From Fluviicola sp. (GTDB lineage Bacteria; Bacteroidota; Bacteroidia; Flavobacteriales_D; Crocinitomicaceae): a stretch of DNA of 64,000 nucleotides. Below the pieces are notes generated by a model. It was not told the origin of the DNA. It searched no databases and saw nothing but the letters and a program-made list of their open reading frames with translations. Location of the stretch: assembly GCA_002734065.2 (NCBI GenBank), contig NVXU02000002.1, forward strand, positions 1 to 64,000, in the 5' to 3' direction. Numbering within the stretch: the stretch's first letter is position 1; every line of letters starts with the position of its first letter. The translations under genes were made by a program, and so were the position numbers. Positions 40,173-49,660 of this stretch are shown here, piece after piece.

Positions 40173-41105
40173 TTGGAAGAAAATAATCGTCCTTTTTTAA
40201 AGCGTTTTCTAATCTATCAGAAAGAAAGATTTCCCTTTCTCGCACATGGGTTAATGATTACTGCTTTTACTTTTTCTGCTGTTTCCTACTCAAGGATTTG
40301 CAGAGGCAGAGAGGGATTCATAGATTGGAGTGATTTTCTGATTGGAATTTTCGCTACCATTACACTTTTCTTTCTCGTTCGTATTTTTGACGAATTTAAA
40401 GATCAAGAGGAAGATAAAAAATACCGCAGCTACTTGCCCGTTCCAAGAGGATTGATTTCTCTCAAAGAACTGAAAACAATTGGACTAATCGTTGGCGTTA
40501 TTCAAGTCAGTGTTATCGCCATTTATCAACTGGAGATGCTTTATCTCTATGTTATTGTCTTGCTTTATTTAATGCTGATGGGAGTTGAGTTTTTCGTTCC
40601 TAAATGGCTAAAGAAAAGACAGATTCTCTACATTACATCTCACATGTTTATTATTCCCTTAATAGACATTTATTCCAGTGGTTTAGATTGGTTATTGGAC
40701 GGAGCTTCTCCACACTGGGGACTTGCTTGGTTTTTTGCAGTGTCATATAGCAATGGATTGGTGTTAGAATTTGGTCGGAAAATCAGAACGCCAGAAAAGG
40801 AAGAAGAAGGAGTTGTGTCCTACACAGGATTGTACGGAACCAAAGGCGGAGTAATCATTTGGATTGTCCTCTTGTTTACAACCATGATTCTTGCGATGGG
40901 AGCATCCTATTACGCAGGGTATGGCTGGTTCGCTTACAGTATTCTTTTTCTCGTTTTTGTCCTTTGCTCCCTGCCAGCATGGTCGTTCTTGAAAAAATCA
41001 TCGTATAAATCATCCAAATTTATTGAATACGCATCGGCTATTTGGACAGCGTTGATGTACCTTTCTTTGGGTGGAATTCCAATGCTTAAAGCGCTAATTC
41101 TATGA
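40173..41105 (+). CDS. UbiA-like membrane prenyltransferase, divergent
   Basis: TTG start; multi-TM; RIFDEFKDQEEDKKYRSYLPVPRGLIS resembles the first UbiA Asp-rich loop; second loop EFGRKIRTPEKEEEG is atypical. Confidence 0.75.
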   Translation: MEENNRPFLKRFLIYQKERFPFLAHGLMITAFTFSAVSYSRICRGREGFIDWSDFLIGIFATITLFFLVRIFDEFKDQEEDKKYRSYLPVPRGLISLKELKTIGLIVGVIQVSVIAIYQLEMLYLYVIVLLYLMLMGVEFFVPKWLKKRQILYITSHMFIIPLIDIYSSGLDWLLDGASPHWGLAWFFAVSYSNGLVLEFGRKIRTPEKEEEGVVSYTGLYGTKGGVIIWIVLLFTTMILAMGASYYAGYGWFAYSILFLVFVLCSLPAWSFLKKSSYKSSKFIEYASAIWTALMYLSLGGIPMLKALIL

Positions 41106-43687
41106 CGGTTCTACTTTCTCATTCTGAAAAAAAATCCAATAAGGGAATTGGTGGAAAAGCTAAAAATCTTATCCAACTTGAAAAAATAGGCGCAAATGTT
41201 CCTAAATGGGCCGTTATTCCACAAGAAGTGCTTCTTCAGCAGCTTTCTGAGTCTGTCAGTGAGAATGATATTGCGGATGCATTTTCAAAATTAGATGTTC
41301 CCCCAACTATTTTAACTCATTTGCATGAATTCTTCAGTGAGAAAGACTGTCAAAAATCTTACGCTGTAAGATCATCCGCAATTGATGAAGATGGAGCGTC
41401 TTTTTCTTTTGCTGGTCAATTTGAAACCTTTCTCCACGTACCTTTTGAAGAATTAGAAAGCAAGATAAAGCTAATCTGGAAATCCACTGCATCTAAACGG
41501 GTTTTGAGGTATCGAAAAGAGAATAAATTGCCCTTAAATTTTGGCATCGGTGTCATTGTTCAAGAAATGATAGATGCCGATGTTGCCGGTGTTGCATTTG
41601 GAGCAAATCCAATTTCTGGAGACACTGAAAGCAAAGTTATTTCAGCCGTTTTTGGACTGGGAGAAGGATTGGTTTCTGGAGAATTAAATGCCGATACTTT
41701 TACACTTTCTCCCTCGGGTATTCACAAAGATATTGCTGAAAAAACACACCTTTTTGTGAGAAAAAACGACTCTGGGATTCAAAAAATAGAACTGGAGAAA
41801 GAAAGAAAAAACAGCGCTACTTTAGATGATAATCAACTCCATGAAATCGCTACTCTTTTAGACCAATTGACAAAGGAATTAAAGGCACCGCAAGACATTG
41901 AATTCGCCTACAAAGAGAAATCACTGCACCTTCTGCAAACCAGACCCATAACGACAATCAAAGCGTCGCAAAGCGAAGAGTACATCTTATGGGACAATAG
42001 TAACATCATCGAATCCTACCCCGGAATCACAACTCCTCTCACCTATTCTTTCATCCTAAAAATGTACGAAATGGTGTATAGACAATTCGTTGGAATAATG
42101 GGAGTAAAAGAACGAGAAATCGACAAACATGCAGAGATTTTCGCCAATACTTTGGGACTTGTGAGAGGACGCGTTTATTACAACCTCCTAAATTGGTATA
42201 AAATGCTGGCAATGCTCCCCGGTTATTCTATCAATGCCGAGAATATGGAGAGAATGATGGGGGTAAAAGAAAAATTTGAATTGGAAGACGATTTTCAAAT
42301 GAGCAAGGGCATTGCACGACTAAGAATCATTCAAATGTATTGGAAAATGATTGTCATGCAGATAAAACTTCCTCGCCAAAGAAAACGCTTCATGAAACAG
42401 CTCAATGCTATCATGAATCAATACAAATCCATCGATTTTAGCACCCTTTCTACCAAGGAAATAGTTGACCTCTACATTTCTTTTGAAAAGAGCTTATTAT
42501 TAAAATGGAAAGCACCTCTAACCAATGATTTCTTTGCCATGATTTGGTTCGGAATGCTGGAGAAAAAAACAAAAAAATACTGCCCAAACGAACCTAATTT
42601 ACACAATGATTTATTGTGCGGAAGCCAAGATATTATCTCGGTAGAACCAATACACAGAAGTATTGAATTATCGGCAAGTATCACTAAAAACGAGGATGCT
42701 CGACGTCTTTTTTCAGAGAAAACTCCTCTTGAAATATGGACAGAATTAGAAAAAGGGGCATTTCCAGAGATAAAAAATGCTTTTGATGAATACATCGATA
42801 AATTTGGTGACCGATGTGTTGGTGAGTTAAAACTAGAGACAATTTCCTATTCTCAACAGCCTGAATTGCTCGTAAAAGTGATAAAATCGTATGTGGAACA
42901 AGGAATTACTCAAAAGAAAAGCAATCCAAAGGTTGAGGACGATGTGAGAATTAATGCGGAGAACAAAATTGATGAAGCATTAAAAGGACAGCCACTAAAA
43001 AAATGGTGGTACAATTACATTCTTAATAAAACAAGAGACTTGGTCAGCAACAGGGAGAACTTGAGATACCAAAGAACACGTGGCTTCGGAATGGTTCGAA
43101 ATATGTTTAGCGCACTTGGAGAAAACTTGCATTCTGACAAACTCATTGCCTCCCCAAGAGATGTGTTTTATTTAGAATTGAACGAAATAAAAAAACTCAA
43201 AGAGAATGCTTTCTCCCCCGAATTAAGTGAACTAATTCTGGAACGAAAAGAAGAATTCAATGCGTTTAAGAAGCAAGAAATGCCGCAAGAACGCTTTTTT
43301 ACCTACGGTAATAATTTCACAGACGAGTACATTTATTCTCTTGAAAAAATTGAGAAAGCAGAGGAAGATTTAAGTGGAATTGGTTGCTGCCCTGGCATTG
43401 TTAAGGGCACAGTAAGAATAGTCATCGATCCAAATGAAATTGATTCTCTCAACGGCGATATTCTTGTCACCTCAAGCACAGATCCTGGTTGGGTCATTCT
43501 ATTCCCAACTGCGTCTGCAATAATTGTCGAGCGAGGAAGTTTGCTAAGTCATTCTGCCATCGTTTCAAGAGAAATGGGAATTCCTTGTATCGTCAGTGTC
43601 TCGGGGTTGTTGAGAACCTTAAAAACGGGTGACCAAATCTTAATGGATGGAAGCACTGGAAAAATAAAATTACTAAATGAGACCTAA
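41102..43687 (+). CDS. PEP synthase/rifampicin-phosphotransferase-like dikinase (PPDK_N plus PEP-mobile swivelling domain)
   Basis: YAVRSSAIDEDGASFSFAGQFETFLHV, DIEFAYKEKSLHLLQTRPIT, TDPGWVILFPTASAIIVERGSLLSHSAIVSREMGIPCIV; ATGA overlap with previous gene. Confidence 0.9.
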   Translation: MTVLLSHSEKKSNKGIGGKAKNLIQLEKIGANVPKWAVIPQEVLLQQLSESVSENDIADAFSKLDVPPTILTHLHEFFSEKDCQKSYAVRSSAIDEDGASFSFAGQFETFLHVPFEELESKIKLIWKSTASKRVLRYRKENKLPLNFGIGVIVQEMIDADVAGVAFGANPISGDTESKVISAVFGLGEGLVSGELNADTFTLSPSGIHKDIAEKTHLFVRKNDSGIQKIELEKERKNSATLDDNQLHEIATLLDQLTKELKAPQDIEFAYKEKSLHLLQTRPITTIKASQSEEYILWDNSNIIESYPGITTPLTYSFILKMYEMVYRQFVGIMGVKEREIDKHAEIFANTLGLVRGRVYYNLLNWYKMLAMLPGYSINAENMERMMGVKEKFELEDDFQMSKGIARLRIIQMYWKMIVMQIKLPRQRKRFMKQLNAIMNQYKSIDFSTLSTKEIVDLYISFEKSLLLKWKAPLTNDFFAMIWFGMLEKKTKKYCPNEPNLHNDLLCGSQDIISVEPIHRSIELSASITKNEDARRLFSEKTPLEIWTELEKGAFPEIKNAFDEYIDKFGDRCVGELKLETISYSQQPELLVKVIKSYVEQGITQKKSNPKVEDDVRINAENKIDEALKGQPLKKWWYNYILNKTRDLVSNRENLRYQRTRGFGMVRNMFSALGENLHSDKLIASPRDVFYLELNEIKKLKENAFSPELSELILERKEEFNAFKKQEMPQERFFTYGNNFTDEYIYSLEKIEKAEEDLSGIGCCPGIVKGTVRIVIDPNEIDSLNGDILVTSSTDPGWVILFPTASAIIVERGSLLSHSAIVSREMGIPCIVSVSGLLRTLKTGDQILMDGSTGKIKLLNET

Positions 43688-43690
43688 AAA

Positions 43691-44776
43691 ATGAGCAAGC
43701 AATTAAAAAACGTATCACATGACTATATTCGCTATGCAAATTGCTGGGAAGATGCCGATATTCTGTTGCAAGCTCTAAAAATAGAGCCAAAAGACCGAGT
43801 TTTATCCATCGGTTCGGCTGGAGATAATAGTTTTTCAATGCTAATTGGCGACCCTGAACTTGTTGTTGCGGTCGATATTAATCCTGTGCAATTAAATTTA
43901 ATTGAACTTAAAAAAGCAGCTTTCAAGGAGTTAAATTACCTCGAATTTTTGCAGTTTTTAGGATTCAACGACTGCGAGGACAGATGGCAACTTTTTTTGA
44001 AGGTGAAAAAATCCTTATCCTCTGAACTAATTGATTTTTGGACTATTCGAAGAAAAGAAGTTGAAGACGGACTTATTTATCAAGGAAAATTTGAACGATA
44101 TTTTCAATTATTTCATCAAAAAATATTACCGCTAATTCACAGTAAAAAAAGAATTGCCCAATTATTTGAACAGAAAACTCCAGAGCAACAAGTACAGTTT
44201 TTCGCTAAAAAATGGAATAATTGGCGATGGAGGATGCTATTTCGTCTCTTTTTTAGCAAATTCGTGATGGGCAGACTTGGGCGAGATCCTAAATTCTTAA
44301 AAGAGGTTGAAATTCCCGTCTCGACTTTTATTCTGCAGCAAGCAAAAAAACATTTAAGCGCAGTTGAATGTCAGAATAATTACTTTTTACAGTTCATTCT
44401 TACGGGAAAATTTAACACTGCTCTGCCCCATTACGCGCGTGAAGAAAATTTCGAAAAGATAAAATCAAATGTCGATAATTTGGTCGTTTTTCATGGATTG
44501 GCAGAAGATGCGTTTAAAGAACATCAAGACTTTAACAAGTTCAACCTCTCCAATATTTTTGAATACATGGACGACGAATTATTTAAAACCGTGAGTGAGA
44601 ATTTAGCATCAAATGGACGACCAAAATCAAAGTTTGCCTATTGGAACCTTTTAGTTCCTCGAAAAATGTCGGATGTAGTTTCAGAAATCGAGCAAATTGA
44701 AAATACAGATGAAAATTATTCATCTAAGGATAAAGGATTCTTTTATAGTAAATTTAATGTGAGTTTTAAACCATGA
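43691..44776 (+). CDS. DUF3419/BtaA-like S-adenosylmethionine 3-amino-3-carboxypropyl transferase
   Basis: YIRYANCWEDADILLQALKIEPKDRVLSIGSAGDNSFSMLIGDPELVVAVDINPVQLNLIELKKAA; NIFEYMDDELFKTV. Confidence 0.85.
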   Translation: MSKQLKNVSHDYIRYANCWEDADILLQALKIEPKDRVLSIGSAGDNSFSMLIGDPELVVAVDINPVQLNLIELKKAAFKELNYLEFLQFLGFNDCEDRWQLFLKVKKSLSSELIDFWTIRRKEVEDGLIYQGKFERYFQLFHQKILPLIHSKKRIAQLFEQKTPEQQVQFFAKKWNNWRWRMLFRLFFSKFVMGRLGRDPKFLKEVEIPVSTFILQQAKKHLSAVECQNNYFLQFILTGKFNTALPHYAREENFEKIKSNVDNLVVFHGLAEDAFKEHQDFNKFNLSNIFEYMDDELFKTVSENLASNGRPKSKFAYWNLLVPRKMSDVVSEIEQIENTDENYSSKDKGFFYSKFNVSFKP

Positions 44777-45447
44777 GCGACAACATTTTATATACAATTT
44801 TACTTTCTTTTGCCTACTTAATTTTGTTTGCAAGTGCAGAATTGTTTTATCATAAGCTAAAATTCAAGGCAGAAGTAACACGAAAATACGTGCACATTGT
44901 CACTGGTTTATTGGCGATGCTTTTTCCTATTTTATTAGATAATCACTGGTTTGTTCTCATCCTCTGCTCAAGTTTTTTGATTATTCTTCTACTCTCTTTA
45001 AAGTTTCAATTACTGCCCTCAATAAATGCTGTCGAGAGAATAACAAATGGGAGTATTCTCTACCCCATCATTGTTTATAGCCTGTTTCTACTTTATCAAG
45101 AATTTGATCAATACATGTTTTACTACATTCCAATTTTGATTTTAGCCCTTTGCGACCCCATTGCTGCATTGGTAGGAAAAAAATGGCCCGCTGGGAAATA
45201 TACATTCTTTGGCCATACAAAAACATTGAGCGGTTCTTTTGGTTTTTTAATAGCGGCTTTAATTACATCCTTAGCGTTAACAATGGGGGTAGAAAAAATC
45301 AATTTTGCAGATGCCATCCTCATTTCTATTGTAATTTCAATAATCACAGCACTCTCTGAAGCCTTTACCCATAAAGGGTTTGACAACCTTGCAATCCCAG
45401 CGAGCGCCGTTGCTGTCCTCTTATTATACACTCACTATTTTGCTTAA
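44773..45447 (+). CDS. phytol/dolichol-kinase-like (VTE5/SEC59-like) membrane protein
   Basis: EVTRKYVHIVTGL, LCDPIAALVGKKWPAGKYTFFGHTKTLSGSFGF, EAFTHKGFDNLAIP; ATGA overlap. Confidence 0.82.
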   Translation: MSDNILYTILLSFAYLILFASAELFYHKLKFKAEVTRKYVHIVTGLLAMLFPILLDNHWFVLILCSSFLIILLLSLKFQLLPSINAVERITNGSILYPIIVYSLFLLYQEFDQYMFYYIPILILALCDPIAALVGKKWPAGKYTFFGHTKTLSGSFGFLIAALITSLALTMGVEKINFADAILISIVISIITALSEAFTHKGFDNLAIPASAVAVLLLYTHYFA

Positions 45448-45448
45448 T

Positions 45449-46468
45449 ATGAGTCACTACGAAATCATAAAAACGCTGCCCGGAGAAAAAAACTATCCTC
45501 TATTTGAGGAACTTATTCATTCTATTTACGCCAAAAACAGTCCTCGTTTTATATTGGGCAACGACCCCGTTCCACAACATCTTGAAGCTTGCTATGTTCT
45601 GCTAAAAGAGAATAAACCCGTAGGACGATTTGCGTTTTACGAGAATGCCAACCTATTCTACAAAGAAGAAAAAACGTGTTGCATTGGAAGCTACGAGTGC
45701 ATCGATGATGTTGATGCAAGCAATTATTTAATTCATTTTGCAAGAGAATTGGCGAAAAAGAGAGGATCCAAATTTCTACTTGGTCCCATGGAGGGTTCTA
45801 CGTGGAATAACTACCGATTTAGCGAAAAAAACGATCGTAAAAATTTCTTTATGGAACCCTATCATCACATTTACTACAATCAACAATTTTTAGATGCTGG
45901 TTTTAAAAAAATTGCTCAATATGATTCTAATTTAGACAGTAAACTGACGGTTGATTCTCTCAAAATTAAAGATTATGAGGTTGAATTCACAAAAAAAGGA
46001 GCCAATTTTAGAACCATAAGAATGGATGATTTTGAAAATGAATTGCGAAGAATTGGAAAGTTCAGCATTGATTCTTTTGCTGACAACTTCCTCTACACTT
46101 CAATTTCACCTGAAGATTTTGTGTCAAAATATCTTCCCTACAAAAAGTATTTTGACGCTCGAATGATTTGGATAGTCGAGAATCCAGAAGAGCAAATTCA
46201 AGCAATTATTTTTGCCATTAAAGATTATCACGATACGGCAAATGAAACCTTTATTATTAAGACTATTGCAAGAAGAAAAGAATCGACCTACAAAGGTATT
46301 GGAAGCTATTTGGCAGTGAAAGTAATGCAAATTGCCAAAGAATTAGGATACAAAAAGGTAATTCATGCATTGATGATTCAAAACAATGCTTCTGTTAAAA
46401 TCTCAAAGGTAAACGATGGCGATCGATTCAAATCGTATGCATTGTACGCTCTTAAAACAGGACTGTAA
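45449..46468 (+). CDS. GNAT-like acyltransferase family protein
   Basis: FLLGPMEGSTWNNYRF, FFMEPYHHIYYNQQFLDAGFKKIAQYDSNLD; start 45449 chosen over 45380. Confidence 0.75.
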   Translation: MSHYEIIKTLPGEKNYPLFEELIHSIYAKNSPRFILGNDPVPQHLEACYVLLKENKPVGRFAFYENANLFYKEEKTCCIGSYECIDDVDASNYLIHFARELAKKRGSKFLLGPMEGSTWNNYRFSEKNDRKNFFMEPYHHIYYNQQFLDAGFKKIAQYDSNLDSKLTVDSLKIKDYEVEFTKKGANFRTIRMDDFENELRRIGKFSIDSFADNFLYTSISPEDFVSKYLPYKKYFDARMIWIVENPEEQIQAIIFAIKDYHDTANETFIIKTIARRKESTYKGIGSYLAVKVMQIAKELGYKKVIHALMIQNNASVKISKVNDGDRFKSYALYALKTGL

Positions 46469-46469
46469 A

Positions 46470-47996
46470 ATGAACTTAAACGATAAAAATATTGTTTCTC
46501 TGTTCTTAAGCGCGGCAAAAGAGCACCCAGAAAATACGGCAATAATTGAAGGAGAAACATCCATCAGTTATGCAGAATTAAGACTCGAAGTTTTGCAAAC
46601 TGCTGCTTATTTCAAAATTAAAGGCATCCAACAAGGCGACCGTGTTTTGGTTTTTGTTCCCATGGGAATCAATCTTTACCGCATTGTTTTAGCTCTTTTC
46701 TACATCGGAGCAACTGCCGTTTTTCTTGACGAATGGGTCAGCAAAAAGAGAATGGAAATTTGTTGCGAAATTGCCGATTGCAAAGGTTTTATAGGTGTCA
46801 CTAAAGCAAGAATATTTTCATTTTTTTCTAAAGAACTTCGTAAAATTCCCGTTAAACTCAGCTTGAAAAAAAGGTTGAACGAAACTGTCAATATTGCAGA
46901 AATCAACAAAGAATCTTCTGCTTTAATAACATTTACAACCGGCAGTACAGGTTTGCCAAAAGCCGCGGACAGGTCCCATTTATTCTTGCATGAACAATTC
47001 AAGGCATTAATTAACGAAATAGACCCAAAATCAACCGATATTGATATGCCCGTGTTGCCAATTGTCTTATTTGTGAACCTTGGTGTTGGCTGTTGCTCTG
47101 TAATTGCAGATTTTAAAATGACCAAACCTGAATTGATGGATTCAGAGAAAATTGCAACGCAAATTAAAAGCAACGAGGTAACCCGAATTACGGCTTCGCC
47201 TTATTTTGTGAAAATGCTTGCGAATCATGTCCTCCAATCGAAAACACAGCTTCCAAAAGTAGAGAAGATTTTTACGGGAGGCGCACCTGTTTTTCCAGAT
47301 GAAGCGGACCTATACAACAAGGCGTTTCCAGACTCAAAAACGACCATTGTTTATGGTTCTACTGAAGCCGAACCTATTAGTTCTATTGATTCCAAAGAAT
47401 TAGCAAAGAATAATCAACTTTCTGTTGGCTTGCCTGTCGGAACCCCTTACCACAAAACGGATCTTGTTATTATCAAAATATCGGAAGAAGCAATGCCAAA
47501 TTTATCGGAAGATGAGTTCAAAAAAATGCAGGTTAAAGATGGGGAGATAGGAGAAATTCTCGTTTCAGGTCCTCACGTTCTAAAAAAGTACTTTAACAAC
47601 GATGAAGCCTTTAAGCAGAACAAAATAATTGTGAATCAAACAATTTGGCATCGCACGGGTGATAGCGGCACCATTTTAAGCAAAGAATTATTCTTAACAG
47701 GTCGTTGCCAGCAGTTAATTAAGATAAATGACACTTACTTTTCACCCTTTATTGCAGAAAGTAAGTTGCAAAACACTGATGGAATTGATTGCGGAACAAT
47801 TCTCTCATCGGATGGCAATTTAATTCTTATTGTTCAATCTTCATTGAGTAAAACAGAGCTTGAAGAGAGAATTCAAGACCTCGATTACAGCAAAATTCTC
47901 ATTTTAGACAAAATACCCAAAGATCCACGGCATAATTCTAAAATTGACTATGAATCACTTCGGAAATTAACCCACATTATTCATACAAGAGTGTAA
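46470..47996 (+). CDS. AMP-dependent acyl ligase (OleC/fatty-acyl-AMP ligase-like)
   Basis: ALITFTTGSTGLPKAADRSHLFL, KIFTGGAPVFPDEADLYNKAFPDSKTTIVYGSTEAEPIS, WHRTGDSG. Confidence 0.88.
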   Translation: MNLNDKNIVSLFLSAAKEHPENTAIIEGETSISYAELRLEVLQTAAYFKIKGIQQGDRVLVFVPMGINLYRIVLALFYIGATAVFLDEWVSKKRMEICCEIADCKGFIGVTKARIFSFFSKELRKIPVKLSLKKRLNETVNIAEINKESSALITFTTGSTGLPKAADRSHLFLHEQFKALINEIDPKSTDIDMPVLPIVLFVNLGVGCCSVIADFKMTKPELMDSEKIATQIKSNEVTRITASPYFVKMLANHVLQSKTQLPKVEKIFTGGAPVFPDEADLYNKAFPDSKTTIVYGSTEAEPISSIDSKELAKNNQLSVGLPVGTPYHKTDLVIIKISEEAMPNLSEDEFKKMQVKDGEIGEILVSGPHVLKKYFNNDEAFKQNKIIVNQTIWHRTGDSGTILSKELFLTGRCQQLIKINDTYFSPFIAESKLQNTDGIDCGTILSSDGNLILIVQSSLSKTELEERIQDLDYSKILILDKIPKDPRHNSKIDYESLRKLTHIIHTRV

Positions 47997-48046
47997 CGAA
48001 TTGTATGAATGTGTGGTGGATAAAGGGATGGCAATGCGGAAAACCC

Positions 48047-48109
48047 CGACTTAGTAATACTCAAATTTGGGTGTTTGAAAAACCCTAAATTTGTTGTAGT
48101 ACTTGGTCG
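48047..48109 (+). other. long imperfect hairpin between ligase and polyprenyl synthetase genes
   Basis: CGACTTAGTAATACTCAAATTTGGG ... CCCTAAATTTGTTGTAGTACTTGGTCG pair over about 25 bp with a few mismatches and bulges. Confidence 0.6.
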
Positions 48110-48199
48110 TCAGAAAAATTCATAAATTTTTAGGATTAATTCATTGATTTTAAAATTTTAACACCTACAACAAAATCTTACTCTTATATTTGTTCTGTG

Positions 48200-49168
48200 A
48201 TGACAGTGAAACAAATAATGGAGCCAATTTCGACAGAAATGTCCGAATTTGAAGGTCGATTTCGTGATAGCATGAAGTCGAAAGTGCCCATGTTGAACAA
48301 AGTCACGCACTATATTATCAAAAGAAAAGGCAAGCAAATGCGGCCGATGTTCATCTTTCTCACAGCCAAAATGTTGGGAGAGATCAATGATAAATCCTAC
48401 GACGCAGCGACACTTGTCGAGTTATTGCACACCGCAACCTTGGTTCACGATGACGTTGTGGATGATGCCAACGAAAGAAGAGGTTTTTTCTCCGTCAATG
48501 CCCTTTGGAAGAATAAAATTGCAGTCCTCGTCGGCGACTATATGCTGTCAAAAGTTTTGCTACTTTCTATAGAGAATAAAAACACCAAAATGCTCGAAGT
48601 TATTGCTCGTGCAGTGCGTGAAATGTCTGAGGGAGAATTGCTCCAAATTGAGAAGGCAAGAAAACTGGATATTACAGAGGATGTCTATTTTGAAGTCATC
48701 CAAAAAAAGACGGCTTCACTCATTGCAACCTGCTGTGAAGTAGGCTCAATAAGCGTTGACAGACTTGATGTATCAGAGAGAATGAGAGAGTTTGGGGAAG
48801 CAATCGGCATCGCTTTTCAAATCAAAGACGATATTTTTGACTATGGAGAACCCGGAAATATCGGCAAACCAACAGGTTTAGATATCAGAGAACGAAAAAT
48901 GACGCTTCCATTGATTTATGTGCTTAATAATTCTACCAAAGAAATTAAAAAAGAACTGATTAACATTGTTAAAAATCACAATGAGAATCCAAAAAAAGTG
49001 AAACGTGCAGTGCAACTCGTTATCGACAACGGAGGAATAGAATATGCACATAAAATAATGCTTGAATACAAAGAAAAAGCGCTATCTTTAATCACTGAGA
49101 TTCCTGATTCTGATTCCAAAAAATCACTGATAGGACTGATTGATTACACAACAAATAGAACGAAATAA
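48200..49168 (+). CDS. polyprenyl diphosphate synthase (IspB-like)
   Basis: GKQMRPMFIFLTAKML, LLHTATLVHDDVVDDANERRG, IAFQIKDDIFDYGEPGNIGKPTGLDIRERKMTLPLIY. Confidence 0.94.
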   Translation: MTVKQIMEPISTEMSEFEGRFRDSMKSKVPMLNKVTHYIIKRKGKQMRPMFIFLTAKMLGEINDKSYDAATLVELLHTATLVHDDVVDDANERRGFFSVNALWKNKIAVLVGDYMLSKVLLLSIENKNTKMLEVIARAVREMSEGELLQIEKARKLDITEDVYFEVIQKKTASLIATCCEVGSISVDRLDVSERMREFGEAIGIAFQIKDDIFDYGEPGNIGKPTGLDIRERKMTLPLIYVLNNSTKEIKKELINIVKNHNENPKKVKRAVQLVIDNGGIEYAHKIMLEYKEKALSLITEIPDSDSKKSLIGLIDYTTNRTK

Positions 49169-49180
49169 CACCAATTAAAC

Positions 49181-49660
49181 ATGAAAACATTTATCCTTAT
49201 CCTATTTTCTTCCGTTCTTCTATTATCCTGTAAGAATGACGAGAAAACGAATGAAGAAAAACAAACAACAGAAGAAAAAGGTCAAGAAATTAATGCCACA
49301 ACTCCCGCTATTGTCGAAAAAACAATTACGCTTAAAGATCAAAAAGGAGAAGTTGTCATTAACGGAAAGACATTTATAGAATATTATCCTGGCGGTGGTA
49401 AAAAAATCAAATTTACGGGAGACCAAGATGAAAATGGCGAACGAGATGGAAAATGGCTCTACTTTTCTGAAGAAGGGCTAGAATTATCAGTAACCAATTT
49501 TTCTCATGGCAAAAAACACGGTTTTTCTTTGGTAAAATACCCCAACGGAAACATTCATTACACCGGAGAGTACATAAATGACGAGCAAGTTGGAATTTGG
49601 AAGACTTACTCTTCAGAAGGAGTTAAAACAAACGAAAAAGATTACGGTCCTGCGAAATAA
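49181..49660 (+). CDS. lipoprotein with MORN-like repeats
   Basis: Lipobox LLLSCKND; DENGERDGKWLYFSEEG, GKKHGFSLVKYPNGNIHYTGEYINDEQVGIWKTYSSEG. Confidence 0.82.
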   Translation: MKTFILILFSSVLLLSCKNDEKTNEEKQTTEEKGQEINATTPAIVEKTITLKDQKGEVVINGKTFIEYYPGGGKKIKFTGDQDENGERDGKWLYFSEEGLELSVTNFSHGKKHGFSLVKYPNGNIHYTGEYINDEQVGIWKTYSSEGVKTNEKDYGPAK

